In this document: positions 56,075-64,000 of the stretch, piece after piece
Position numbering within the stretch: position 1 is the first letter of the stretch
How the letters are laid out: every line of letters begins with the position of its first letter
From: Paenibacillus_AB hodogayensis
Lineage (GTDB): Bacteria > Bacillota > Bacilli > Paenibacillales > NBRC-103111
Assembly (NCBI RefSeq): GCF_039536325.1
Contig: NZ_BAAAYO010000011.1
Coordinates: forward strand, 1 to 64,000
Length of the DNA: 64,000 nucleotides
Direction: 5' to 3'
Notes under the pieces: model-generated
Told to the model about the DNA's origin: nothing
Seen by the model: the letters and a program-made list of their open reading frames with translations, nothing else
Database searches by the model: none
Made by a program: the position numbers and the translations under genes

Positions 56075-58354
56075 TTACCAAAAGGAATGCCGATGGGGCA
56101 GCAGTCGGTCATTGATCAGGTATGTCCATGTCGCCGAAGGCATATTGAACGCGGCCGGCTCGGGTCCGATGTCCGGCTTCGTCCGGTCGACGGCCAGAAG
56201 AGCCCGTACCGCCCGATCCTCCGCCTTGTCGAAAAAGTCTGCAAACGCTGCAAGAAGCAGACGCTCGTACACATCGAGCGGGTCGCGCACCCCGGTACTC
56301 TCGAAGTGAATACCCTCGCGAACGACGGACGCGTACTCCAAATGATCGGCCCAGCACCGGTCGAGCGCCAGCAGCGCGTATTCCGTCTCGGCCCGTTTAA
56401 CCGCCATTGCGCCGTACCGGGCACATAGGTCGGCATAGCCGTCCGGATCGCGAAGGACCAGCGGGGCGGGGGCGATGCGCCCTTCCAGCAGTCCCCGCCT
56501 GCGGTCGGCAACGATGTGGCGCTGCTGTTCCAGCATATCCGCGTACCGGTTTAACGTTTGCCGGATTTCCCGGTTTTGCCCGTCGGCTACCCGCTGGAGA
56601 TGTTCGATCCGCCTGCGGATGCCGGCTCCCTCCAATTTTCCGTCAAGCCCTTGCCGCCAGCTCCCGGCAGCCGCCGCCCCGCTGGAGCTGTAGCGTGCAA
56701 ACAGCTCGTCCTCCAGGCTGACATAAAATACCGAGCTGCCCGGATCGCCCTGTCTTCCGGCGCGTCCCCTCAGTTGATTGTCGATACGCATGCTTTCGTG
56801 CAAACCGGCCCCGATGACCGCCAATCCTCCGAGTCGAGCCGCCGCTGCCGCCTGTTCCTCGTCTCCGGCCCCCAGTCGGATATCCACTCCGCGCCCCGCC
56901 ATGTTGGTCGACACGGTGACCGCTCCAACCGCTCCAGCCTGCCCGATCACGGCAGCTTCCCGTTCCTCGTTGCCCGCATTCAGCACGTTGCAGGATACTC
57001 CCGACGCGGCAAGCGCCGCGGCGAGCCCGTTGGATTCGGCTACGCTGGACGTGCCGATAAGAACCGGACGCCCCGCTGCGTGCAGGGCGGCAATCTCCTT
57101 CGTCAGAGCGGCGAGCTTTGCCGCTTTGGTGGCATACACGACAAGAGGATAATCGGTCCGGGCCGCAGGCCGGCGTGCCGGGATCACCGCCACCTGCAGC
57201 CCGTACGCTTCGGCGAATTCGTCCGTCGACGAGCTTGCCGTCGCCGTCATTCCGCACAGCCGCGGGTAGAGCCCCACCCAATGCCGCAGCGTGATCGAGG
57301 CCAGGATCTCGCCGCTTCGCTGCGGTTGCAAACCCTCTTTGACCTCGACCGCGTTCTGCAGGCCGTCCGGCCAACGTCTTCGTTCGGCAATGCGGCCGGT
57401 TAACGGGTCGATCAGCTCCACGCGGCCGGCGCGCACGATGTAGTCGACATCCCGGCGCAGCAGCGCCCGGGCGTGCAGCGCATCGCGCAGCTCGCCAAGC
57501 AGCAGCTCGTTGCCGGCCGCATACAGATTGCCGCAGCCTAGCAGCGCTTCCGCCTTCATGGCGCCCTGGTCGGTCAAATAAACGTTGCGCCGCCCCCCGT
57601 CCGTTTCATAGTCGATACCGGCGGCCAGCTTCCCAACCACGGCGGCCAGCCGCGCGCCGTCGCGCTGCGGCGCATCGGCTTCCCCGGCGAGCACCAGCGG
57701 CGTTCGAGCCTCGTCGATGAGGATCGAGTCCGCCTCGTCCACGACGATGAAATGGTATGGCCTCTGCACCAGGCTCCCCTTCGTCAAGCACAAGCCGTCC
57801 CGCAAATAGTCGAAGCCGCCTTCCTTTGCAGTCAAATACGTAACGTCGGCGGCATAGGCCAGCCGGCGCTCCGCCGCCCCCATCCCTTCTTGCACGCAAC
57901 CGACGCTCAAGCCGAGATAGCGGTAAAGCGGGCCGAGCCGTTCCGCATCCCGCCGGGCCAAATAATCGTTGAAGGTAGCGACATGGACGCCACGGCCGGA
58001 CAATGCCCGCCAGTAGACCGCGAGCGCCGCCGCAAGCGTCTTTCCTTCTCCCGTCTGCATCTCCGTCAGCTTGCCCGCGCCAAGCGCAAGCGCCGCCGCG
58101 ATCTGCACATCGTACGGCTCCATGCCGATCGCTCTTCTCGCCGCCTCGCAAACCAAAGCGTAAGCCTCGGTCATTGAAACGTCTGCCGCAGCGTCCGACC
58201 TGGACAGGTATCTCAGCTCTAGAGAATATCGGCGTATTCGTTCGCCGCTCCAGGACTCGATCTCCCTCTGCCGGCTTTTGATCCGGCTCAAGGCGTCTGC
58301 ATACGGCCTCCAACTCCGCGCAGACCAGATCCCCGTTCTCTTCCATATACCCAC
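56075..58354 (-). CDS. secA2: accessory SecA-type translocase ATPase
   Basis: A 759-residue SecA-like motor protein. Walker A is TGEGKT (101-106), the DEAD box is VVDEADSILIDEARTPL (204-220), and the helicase motifs STNMAGRGVDIRLG and RIDNQLRGRAGRQGDPGSS follow. The C-terminal zinc-binding tail of housekeeping SecA is absent, and the whole protein is about 80 residues shorter, which fits SecA2-type accessory motors that export a small set of proteins. No secY2 or accessory Sec gene is nearby, so it would use the main SecYEG channel. GTG 58354 was chosen because GGAGG is six bases upstream; the in-frame ORF reaches 58555. Confidence 0.85.
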   Translation of the reverse strand: MGIWKRTGIWSARSWRPYADALSRIKSRQREIESWSGERIRRYSLELRYLSRSDAAADVSMTEAYALVCEAARRAIGMEPYDVQIAAALALGAGKLTEMQTGEGKTLAAALAVYWRALSGRGVHVATFNDYLARRDAERLGPLYRYLGLSVGCVQEGMGAAERRLAYAADVTYLTAKEGGFDYLRDGLCLTKGSLVQRPYHFIVVDEADSILIDEARTPLVLAGEADAPQRDGARLAAVVGKLAAGIDYETDGGRRNVYLTDQGAMKAEALLGCGNLYAAGNELLLGELRDALHARALLRRDVDYIVRAGRVELIDPLTGRIAERRRWPDGLQNAVEVKEGLQPQRSGEILASITLRHWVGLYPRLCGMTATASSSTDEFAEAYGLQVAVIPARRPAARTDYPLVVYATKAAKLAALTKEIAALHAAGRPVLIGTSSVAESNGLAAALAASGVSCNVLNAGNEEREAAVIGQAGAVGAVTVSTNMAGRGVDIRLGAGDEEQAAAAARLGGLAVIGAGLHESMRIDNQLRGRAGRQGDPGSSVFYVSLEDELFARYSSSGAAAAGSWRQGLDGKLEGAGIRRRIEHLQRVADGQNREIRQTLNRYADMLEQQRHIVADRRRGLLEGRIAPAPLVLRDPDGYADLCARYGAMAVKRAETEYALLALDRCWADHLEYASVVREGIHFESTGVRDPLDVYERLLLAAFADFFDKAEDRAVRALLAVDRTKPDIGPEPAAFNMPSATWTYLINDRLLPHRHSFW

Positions 58355-58692
58355 AGAAAACCTCCTCTTCGTTGACAGCCTGTACGTGGGACAGCCCGCG
58401 AAGAGAATAGGTCCGGTTCCTTCAACCGGTGCAGCTCGATCAACAGCATGAGGCTTTTGTTGCGCACCAAGAGCAGACACTGGACGCCATGATTGGAACG
58501 CTTCGGATAACGCAGCCGACCGGTAGTTTGCGCCAGAACCGGACCGTTGGTCCAATAAGCCGTCCGCTGTATGAAAAACGCCATGCAGGCTGATACCCTA
58601 GCCTTCATCCGCAAGACGAAACGTTCCGAGCAGAAGGCAGGAAACAATAGACAGCAGCCGATCAGAACGATAAAACCTATCGCGATGCCCAT
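58288..58692 (-). CDS. possible small membrane protein overlapping secA2
   Basis: An ORF of 134 residues with a strong ribosome site (GGGGAGGCGGAG) before its ATG and a hydrophobic first 18 residues (IAIGFIVLIGCCLLFPAF). The middle is basic, and the last 22 codons overlap the 5' end of secA2 in another frame. No family was recognised. The clear start and membrane segment support a real gene, but the low-complexity, Arg/Gly-rich end suggests that the stop may be read-through of a shorter gene. Translation may be coupled to secA2. Confidence 0.4.
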   Translation of the reverse strand: MGIAIGFIVLIGCCLLFPAFCSERFVLRMKARVSACMAFFIQRTAYWTNGPVLAQTTGRLRYPKRSNHGVQCLLLVRNKSLMLLIELHRLKEPDLFSSRAVPRTGCQRRGGFLWVYGRERGSGLRGVGGRMQTP

Positions 58693-58783
58693 CTCTCCGC
58701 CTCCCCGACCTCATTGTGAGCCCATTGTAGCACAAAATAGCGCCGTTCCGGAATATCGCTTACGCAGTGCGGGCCGCCCGGTT

Positions 58784-58802
58784 GGTGTTATCAGGTAACA
58801 CC
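58784..58802. repeat. 19-bp perfect inverted repeat upstream of the repeat-protein gene
   Basis: GGTGTTA and TAACACC flank TCAGG. No T tract follows, so it looks more like an operator than a terminator. It lies about 190 bases before the repeat protein and about 90 bases upstream of secA2's companion ORF. Confidence 0.45.
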
Positions 58803-58828
58803 TCGTTAGAAAGGAGAACAAAGCAACT

Positions 58829-58882
58829 TTCAGCAAACGTTCAGCCCATCTTCACTTCCGTTTAAGTTTTCAGGTCTATTCT
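58829..58882 (+). promoter_or_regulatory. promoter with phased hexamer repeats (OmpR/PhoB-type site)
   Basis: TTCAGC (58829), TTCAGC (58840) and TTCACT (58851) are direct repeats 11 bp apart, the spacing bound by OmpR/PhoB-class response regulators. A weak -10 (TATTCT, 58877-58882) follows at the distance expected if the last repeat replaces the -35 box. The gene downstream encodes the secreted repeat protein. Confidence 0.5.
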
Positions 58883-58989
58883 AAGAGTACGCCAAGGAGG
58901 TGATTCCCCCCTTAGACGCAGCAAACATTCGACCCCATAGCTACATAGCAACCGAACACATACAAACAAATGCGAGAGGTGGAGCAACC

Positions 58990-60300
58990 ATGAAACGTTT
59001 GAAAACGATAGTAGCAGGCACGATGACACTGGCTTTAACTTTGGGTGGAGGACTGTGGGCGCATTATTATGCGAGCGCGGCTTCCGCCGACAACCAGACC
59101 CAGACCCAGCAGAAGGACAAGAGCGGCAAGCCGTTCGGCGGCAAACGCGGTGAAGGAACCGGCCCTATGGGCGAAGGCTTCAAAGGCGGTCACGGAGGAC
59201 TTGGCTTCGGGTCTGCGGACGAACTCGCTACCTTGCTCGGCACTACCAAGGACGAGCTGAATACGGCGCTCCAGTCCGGTAAAACGCTGGCCGCTATCGC
59301 CGGCGAAAGAGGCGTAGCCGTCGATTCGATCGTCAGCCTGCTGACGAAAGCTCAAACCGAGCAAATCGATAAACAGCTCGCCAACGGCAAGCTCACTCAA
59401 GAGCAGGCCGACAAGCGCAAAACAGAAGTTAATGAGAAAGCGACCAAGTTTGTCAACGAGGATCTGAAGGGCGGCTTGAAGGGACCAGGCAGAGACGGTA
59501 TGGGCGAAGGCTTCAAGGGCGGCTTCCCCGGCGGTCACGGAGGACTCGGCTTCGGGTCTGCGGACGAACTCGCTACGCTTCTCGGCACCACCAAGGACGA
59601 GCTGAATACGGCGCTCCAGTCCGGTAAAACACTGGCCGCTATCGCCGGCGAAAAAGGCGTATCCGTCGACTCGGTCGTCAGCTTGCTGACAAAAGCCCAA
59701 ACCGAGCAAATCGACAAGCAGCTCGCCGACGGCAAGCTCACTCAAGAGCAAGCCGACAAGCACAAAACGGAACTGAAGGAGAAAGCGACCAAGTTCGTCA
59801 ACGAGGATCTAAAGGGCGGCTTGAAGGGACCAGGCAGAGACGGTATGGGCGAAAGCTTCAAGGGCGGCTTCCCCGGCGGTCGCGGAGGACTCGGCATCGG
59901 ATCTTCGGACGAACTCGCTACGCTGCTCGGCACTACCAAGGATGAGCTGAATACGGCGCTCCAGTCCGGTAAAACACTGGCCGCTATCGCCGGCGAAAAA
60001 GGCGTATCCGTCGACTCGGTCGTCAGCCTGCTGACAAAAGCCCATACCGAGCAAATCGACAAGCAGCTCGCCGACGGCAAGCTCACTCAAGAGCAAGCCG
60101 ACAAGCACAAAACGGAACTGAAGGAGAAAGCGACCAAGTTCGTCAACGAGGATCTGAGGGGCGGTTTGAAAGGCCCTGGCAAGGAAGGCTTCCCGAAGGG
60201 GGACAAAAACGGCCGCGGCGGCAAAAACGCTGCCGGCGATCAAAGCGGTACCGGCAGCGAGAAGCAAACTCGAGCTTCCAGCGCAACGGTAACAAGCTGA
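58990..60300 (+). CDS. secreted protein with three near-identical 115-residue repeats
   Basis: A 436-residue secreted protein of unknown function. A signal peptide (about 1-34, ending ASAASA) is followed by a Gln/Lys/Gly-rich stretch, three tandem units of 115 residues and a Gly/Lys-rich tail. Each unit contains ELATLLGTTKDELNTALQSG, KTLAAIAGEKGVSVDSVVSL, a GKLTQEQAD helix, then a Gly/Phe/Lys-rich spacer (GGLKGPGRDGMGE). The LLGTTKDEL...GKTLAAIA pattern resembles small helical modules found in many Firmicute and actinobacterial secreted proteins. Units two and three are almost identical. ATG 58990 follows GGTGGAG; an in-frame GTG at 58900 overlaps its own ribosome site. Confidence 0.85.
   Translation: MKRLKTIVAGTMTLALTLGGGLWAHYYASAASADNQTQTQQKDKSGKPFGGKRGEGTGPMGEGFKGGHGGLGFGSADELATLLGTTKDELNTALQSGKTLAAIAGERGVAVDSIVSLLTKAQTEQIDKQLANGKLTQEQADKRKTEVNEKATKFVNEDLKGGLKGPGRDGMGEGFKGGFPGGHGGLGFGSADELATLLGTTKDELNTALQSGKTLAAIAGEKGVSVDSVVSLLTKAQTEQIDKQLADGKLTQEQADKHKTELKEKATKFVNEDLKGGLKGPGRDGMGESFKGGFPGGRGGLGIGSSDELATLLGTTKDELNTALQSGKTLAAIAGEKGVSVDSVVSLLTKAHTEQIDKQLADGKLTQEQADKHKTELKEKATKFVNEDLRGGLKGPGKEGFPKGDKNGRGGKNAAGDQSGTGSEKQTRASSATVTS
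59194..60195 (+). repeat. three tandem 345-bp DNA repeats
   Basis: Units begin at 59194, 59539 and 59884, exactly 345 bp apart, marked by GGAGGACT(T/C)GGC. The second and third are nearly identical in DNA, the first is somewhat diverged, and the last is incomplete at its 3' end. This indicates recent in-frame duplication. Confidence 0.9.
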
Positions 60301-60332
60301 ACCTTGCCCAGCTAACCGAATAGAAGCCCAAC

Positions 60333-60360
60333 AAGGACGGTTCCCGGAACCGTCCTTTTG
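60333..60360 (+). terminator. terminator of the repeat-protein gene
   Basis: AAGGACGGTT and AACCGTCCTT form a 10-bp stem with a CCCGG loop, followed by TTG. It lies 33 bases after the stop codon. Confidence 0.78.
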
Positions 60361-60516
60361 CCCGTTGAAAAAAATCTTGTAGATACGGGTAAAAGTCTGA
60401 CCTGGACTCCGCCTTCGCCGTTGAACGCTCTTCCAGAAAGGCCGGCAATTCCCTATAATTAAAGTAGCGATAATCCGGATACGTAAGAAACGTTCGGAAC
60501 AGAGGAGAGACCGGAC

Positions 60517-61575
60517 ATGTCTCGCAGACAATTTATCAAATGGCTGCTTTCCCTGGCAGCCTTATGCGCCGCGACCTTTGCTGGATGGCGGTTTTGGCTC
60601 CGCCGCGAGCCCGCCGGAACGTCAGAGCCCAACGATTCCGGGACGGCCGTGGCGCCCTCCGGGTCTTCGGAAGGATCGGAACGGCCGGCGCCTCTGGCGG
60701 ACGGCTCGCTGCTTGGCGTGATGATTTTGAGCGACACCCATGTCAACAGCGGCTTTGAGGAGCAAAGCGACAAGCTGCGCAAGGCGCTTGACGATACAAG
60801 CCGTTTCGATTCAAGGATCGATGCGCTGCTTATTACCGGGGACATTACCGACGCCGGAACGGACGCCGATTACCGCGAGTATGCGAATGTGATGAAAGCG
60901 TACAAAAAGCTTCCCGCCGTTCATGCCAACATGGGCAACCACGACTACTACGGCATCTGGATCGATAAAGACGGACAATGGAGCAAGGATTCCATGCCGA
61001 ACGGCAAGTCGGACGAGCATAGCCGACGCGCTTTTATGTCGCAGTTCGGGCTTGAACGGACGTATCACGACTTTTATGTAAACGGCTTTCACTTTATTAT
61101 GCTTTCGCAGGAAGCCTACGTGCAGGAAAAGCCCGAGGTAGGCGAAGGAGCCTGGTATTCCGACGAGCAGTTGGCCTGGTTCAAGAAGGCATTGGAGCCG
61201 CACAAAGACGGCAGCCCGGTATTCGTCATGATTCACCAGCCGCTGCCGGCCATCGGCCAGGACGGCGGCTCCCATCAATTGATTCGGGCCCAAGCGTTTC
61301 GCAGCCTCCTGAAGCCGTACGCCAACGTTTTTGTGTTCTCGGGCCATCGTCATCAAAACTTTCGCAGCGGCGAGCATTACTCCAAGGAGACGTTTCACTG
61401 GTTCCAGAACGCCTCGGTTGGCCGCACCCGACCAGTCCAGCAAGGAGATAATACGCCGACTGCGCAAGGGTTGTACGTCCAGGTGTACGCCGACAAGGTC
61501 GTGCTTAGGGCGCGCGAGTTCATGGACCGGACGTGGATCGCGGAAGGTAGCTGGACGATCCCGCTGAAGCGTTAA
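60517..61575 (+). CDS. Tat-exported calcineurin-type metallophosphoesterase
   Basis: A 352-residue phosphoesterase. The N-terminus MSRRQFIKWLL carries a twin-arginine motif followed by a hydrophobic stretch, so folded export by Tat is likely. The metal-binding blocks are complete: ILSDTHVN, LLITGDITDAGT, MGNHDYYG, MIHQPLPA and FSGHRHQNF. Substrates of this family range from phosphodiesters to phosphoproteins. A Pro/Ser-rich linker (about 33-62) separates the signal from the domain. GAGGAG precedes the ATG. The gene lies in a monocistronic setting after the repeat-protein terminator. Confidence 0.9.
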   Translation: MSRRQFIKWLLSLAALCAATFAGWRFWLRREPAGTSEPNDSGTAVAPSGSSEGSERPAPLADGSLLGVMILSDTHVNSGFEEQSDKLRKALDDTSRFDSRIDALLITGDITDAGTDADYREYANVMKAYKKLPAVHANMGNHDYYGIWIDKDGQWSKDSMPNGKSDEHSRRAFMSQFGLERTYHDFYVNGFHFIMLSQEAYVQEKPEVGEGAWYSDEQLAWFKKALEPHKDGSPVFVMIHQPLPAIGQDGGSHQLIRAQAFRSLLKPYANVFVFSGHRHQNFRSGEHYSKETFHWFQNASVGRTRPVQQGDNTPTAQGLYVQVYADKVVLRAREFMDRTWIAEGSWTIPLKR

Positions 61576-61667
61576 AAACCTCCTGACCGTTCCGCCCCAC
61601 GTCATGGACATGTTCCGGACGCCGTCACATATGATTAACTATATGACGGAAGTAGTCCGGAGGAGCC

Positions 61668-62393
61668 ATGAATACGTTTCTGCTGTTCGCTGCCTGTTCT
61701 TCTTTGTGCACCCTGGTCGGCGCTTTGCCTTCTCTGGTAGTCCGCAACATCTCCCACCGCGGCAAAGACGTGCTGCTCGCCTATACCGCCGGCATTATGG
61801 TGGCCGCCTCGACCTACGGTCTGCTGCCTTCGGCGCTCAAGCTGTCCAATCTGTATGTCCTGACAGCCGGCGTCCTGTTCGGCACGCTGCTGCTAACTGC
61901 CATGGAGCTGTACATTCCGCATACCGACCCTTCCCATACGGAAGGGCCGGAAGAAGGCAAACAAAGCCTGCTGCTCGTCGCCATGCTGCTGCACAATTTG
62001 CCCGAAGGCTTGTCCACCGGCATCAGTCTGGCGAGCGGAGCGGCCGAGACGGGCAAGCTCGTGGCAACGGCGATCGGTTTGCAGAACATACCGGAAGGCT
62101 TTCTCGTCTCACTGTTCCTGATTACCCGGAAAGCCGGCGCGGCCAAGGCGTTCCTGTACTCCTTAGCCATCGCCGCTGCGGAATGGGCCGCCAGCTGCCT
62201 CGGCTATTATTTCGGCACGGAGCTTTCGGTGCTTGTTCCTTACGGTCTGGCGTTCGCCGGCGGAGCGATGCTTTATGTCGTTTACAAAGAGCTGCTTCCC
62301 GAGAGCCACGGCGACGGCAACGAAATTCCCGCCACCTTCGCGTTCATCCTCGGCACCCTGACCATGATCGGGCTCGTCGACCTGCTCGGATGA
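61668..62393 (+). CDS. ZIP-family metal transporter
   Basis: A 241-residue membrane protein with eight predicted helices. The histidine motif HNLPEGLSTGISL (helix IV) and QNIPEGFLVSL (helix V) form the binuclear metal site of ZIP transporters. The loop between helices III and IV is short and has only one acidic His-containing stretch (HTDPSHTEGPEE). It probably imports zinc, manganese or iron. GGAGGAGCC precedes the ATG. No Zur-like box was seen. Confidence 0.9.
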   Translation: MNTFLLFAACSSLCTLVGALPSLVVRNISHRGKDVLLAYTAGIMVAASTYGLLPSALKLSNLYVLTAGVLFGTLLLTAMELYIPHTDPSHTEGPEEGKQSLLLVAMLLHNLPEGLSTGISLASGAAETGKLVATAIGLQNIPEGFLVSLFLITRKAGAAKAFLYSLAIAAAEWAASCLGYYFGTELSVLVPYGLAFAGGAMLYVVYKELLPESHGDGNEIPATFAFILGTLTMIGLVDLLG

Positions 62394-62415
62394 GCGCGTC
62401 AACGGTACAGCGGAA

Positions 62416-63330
62416 TCAGCCAAGCTTGCCGAATAAATCTTTAAACACGCTATCCCGATGAATATAATGGACGTAGCGGATCAAATGGCGCGAAGCGTCA
62501 AAGCTCCAGCGAAACTCTTCAGACAATAGCGGGCTGTGCACCAGCTCGTTCGGCAGCCAGGCATCGTCGATCAGGTAAGCGACAGCCGCTAGATCCCAGA
62601 TTACCCTGGAATAGCCGACATGGTCCTTGCTGCACCCTTCGAACGTATCGTGCAAATACTCGCCTACCGGTCCTTTGTCTTTGACATAATCCTTCACCTC
62701 GGACAAGGTGGTCAGCAGATGCGAGGCGACGCCCAGACAAGGAATGAGCACGAGCGGCACGCCGCAATTCAGAATGAGGCGGGAAGCGTGCAAATCCTGG
62801 AACAGATTGAACTCCTTCGTGGTCGGCCAGTGCAAAGCGTGACCGCCGAGCCAGACGACCACGATCTTCTCGATGATGCGCGGCTCCATGAGTATCGCCG
62901 AAGCGACGTTCGTAATGGCGCCGATCGCCACGACGTACAACGGATCGTCGTCGGTGCTGGCCATAGCTCGCTCCACCAGATTTCGTGCCGCTTCGCTCTC
63001 CACCGGCGTATCCGGACCGGACAAATATGAGCCCGAGCCGCGGTATACCGGAATCCCGGACATTTCCGGCAGATGGGAGGAAATCGTCAGCAACTCGTTG
63101 TAGCTTTTTTCCATCCCATCCTGAGGTCCCGTGGACAGCTGGTTGTGGAAGGGAGCGGCGTAGAACGCTTCGACCTGCAGTTGCTCCGGCGATTTCATCG
63201 CATAGACGACCGCGAATTGATCGTCGATCTCATTAAAGGTGTCGGTATCGAGCACCATGCGAACTTTGCGCTTGGGGGGCGTCAACCGTTGCAGAAGCTT
63301 GCTTGGGGAAAGTTTCGGAAAATCGGCCAT
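62416..63330 (-). CDS. nucleoside hydrolase (IUNH family)
   Basis: A 304-residue nucleoside hydrolase. The calcium-binding N-terminus reads LDTDTFNEIDDQFA, a variant of the usual DTDxGxDD motif, and AIGAITNVASAI and VWLGGHALH follow. The enzyme cleaves the N-glycosidic bond of nucleosides. The changed N-terminal motif marks a distinct subgroup, so the base preference is unclear. ATG 63330 has GAGGAGG upstream; the ORF opens at 63360. It converges with the ZIP gene with 22 bases between. Confidence 0.9.
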   Translation of the reverse strand: MADFPKLSPSKLLQRLTPPKRKVRMVLDTDTFNEIDDQFAVVYAMKSPEQLQVEAFYAAPFHNQLSTGPQDGMEKSYNELLTISSHLPEMSGIPVYRGSGSYLSGPDTPVESEAARNLVERAMASTDDDPLYVVAIGAITNVASAILMEPRIIEKIVVVWLGGHALHWPTTKEFNLFQDLHASRLILNCGVPLVLIPCLGVASHLLTTLSEVKDYVKDKGPVGEYLHDTFEGCSKDHVGYSRVIWDLAAVAYLIDDAWLPNELVHSPLLSEEFRWSFDASRHLIRYVHYIHRDSVFKDLFGKLG

Positions 63331-63492
63331 GGATCCATCCTCCTCGTCGTATCGGAACATCGCTGTGTTTCATGCTGACTCTTCTTGATCCATTCTACCC
63401 CGGCGCCGCCGGCCAATAGTTTCACAATATGGCGATTTGTTTATACGATCTGGCTATTCTCCTTCGCCGGGAGAGAAAGGAGCAGCGTCGCG

Positions 63493-64000
63493 ATGCTGGC
63501 TCAGACGGATTTTCTGTTTCACGCGCTAAGACTGGGCGATACGTATATGCCGCTGCATCGGCACCGCTGCTTCGAACTCGTGTACTATATCGGCGGTGCG
63601 GGACTGACCCGCCTGCAAGAGCTGGAATATCGCTACGAGCCGAACACGTACACGATTATTCCTCCTGGCATGCCGCATGACGAGCGGCGCACGGAAGACA
63701 CCGAGGTCCTCTTCATCGGCTTCAGTCTGACGAGCCGCGATATGCCGGCTTTGCAGCACGGTTTGTTTCAGGACGGGCCGCGATCGCCGGTGCTCGCCCT
63801 GCTGCTGAGCATGAAGGCGGAAATGCAGGAAAAGAACGCCTTCTACGCCCAGAAGCTGAACATGCGGATCAGCGAAGCGCTGATTGAACACTCGCGTTCG
63901 GTCGCGCCTGCGCAATCCGGCCATCCCGGCAATCATTTGCTGTACGCGAAAACATTTATGGACGAGAACTGCGGTCAGAAAATCGCCGTGGAGGACTTGG
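63493..64000 (+). CDS. AraC-family regulator (truncated by the window edge)
   Basis: The open frame continues past the window end. About 169 residues are visible: a cupin-type ligand domain (HRHRCFELVYYI, then YEPNTYTIIPPGMPHDER) and the beginning of an AraC DNA-binding domain (YAKTFMDENCGQKIAVEDL). It is divergent from the nucleoside hydrolase gene and may regulate it. AAAGGAG lies about ten bases before the ATG at 63493. Confidence 0.85.
   Translation, partial: MLAQTDFLFHALRLGDTYMPLHRHRCFELVYYIGGAGLTRLQELEYRYEPNTYTIIPPGMPHDERRTEDTEVLFIGFSLTSRDMPALQHGLFQDGPRSPVLALLLSMKAEMQEKNAFYAQKLNMRISEALIEHSRSVAPAQSGHPGNHLLYAKTFMDENCGQKIAVEDL

Noticed and set aside
57606..58346. Alternative frame at the secA2 start beginning MEENGDLV
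   Set aside because: It has an ATG near the ribosome site but soon loses family similarity; the GTG frame continues into SecA motifs without a break.
58900..58989. Upstream GTG start for the repeat protein
   Set aside because: AAGGAGG runs into the GTG, leaving no spacing; the ATG at 58990 has its own ribosome site and begins a proper signal peptide.

Overview
The window looks like a chromosomal segment of a moderately GC-rich, endospore-former-type Firmicute, most likely Paenibacillus or a close relative (Cohnella, Brevibacillus-like). The reasons are strong GGAGG-type ribosome binding sites, a Bacillus-type rRNA leader with boxA, Bacillus-type cre, Fur and BirA sites, and genes such as yqkE, ylmA, helD and an RpiR regulator. 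The most characteristic trait is the set of CUT1 sugar importers that lack their own ATPase and are paired with membrane-bound AraC sensors or YesM/YesN-type two-component systems. No tRNA gene, CRISPR array, insertion sequence or prophage was found. The only mobile-type gene is a lone tyrosine recombinase.

Layout. 1-421 is the promoter and leader region of an rRNA operon that runs leftwards out of the window. 422-8894 is mostly minus strand: an RpiR regulator, an EcsC protein, an ABC-F ATPase behind an attenuator leader, a HisJ-type PHP phosphatase, HelD and an MgtC-family protein. 9131-12388 is a three-gene operon: VTC polyphosphate polymerase, DUF4956 membrane protein and CotH kinase. 12571-17792 holds an unknown gene, peptide deformylase, the recombinase, a CheW/chemoreceptor pair and a YkuD-type transpeptidase. 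18036-20831 holds two oxidoreductases, followed by a perfect Fur box that has no obvious iron gene.

21185-43979 is the centrepiece: three lipoprotein/permease/permease sugar importers, a fourth binding protein held by a transmembrane anchor, a histidine kinase with its AraC-type response regulator, and two large transmembrane AraC regulators. Two promoters there carry cre-like sites (13/14 and 14/14 matches). One of them also carries four direct repeats at exactly 21-bp spacing. With no ATPase in the window, these importers probably share a distant MsmX-type ATPase. A broken siderophore-binding gene lies between them.

44149-64000 is mixed housekeeping and accessory content: an MFS exporter, YlmA, a pectin acetylesterase with a LacI regulator, a biotin ECF transporter in which one ATPase is fused to EcfT and which faces bioY across a BirA-like operator, an MBL hydrolase/TetR operon with nested operators, an accessory SecA, a secreted protein with three 115-residue repeats, a Tat-exported phosphoesterase, a ZIP transporter, a nucleoside hydrolase and a truncated AraC regulator. 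The whole suggests a soil or plant-associated saprophyte that senses and imports plant or microbial oligosaccharides under carbon-catabolite control.
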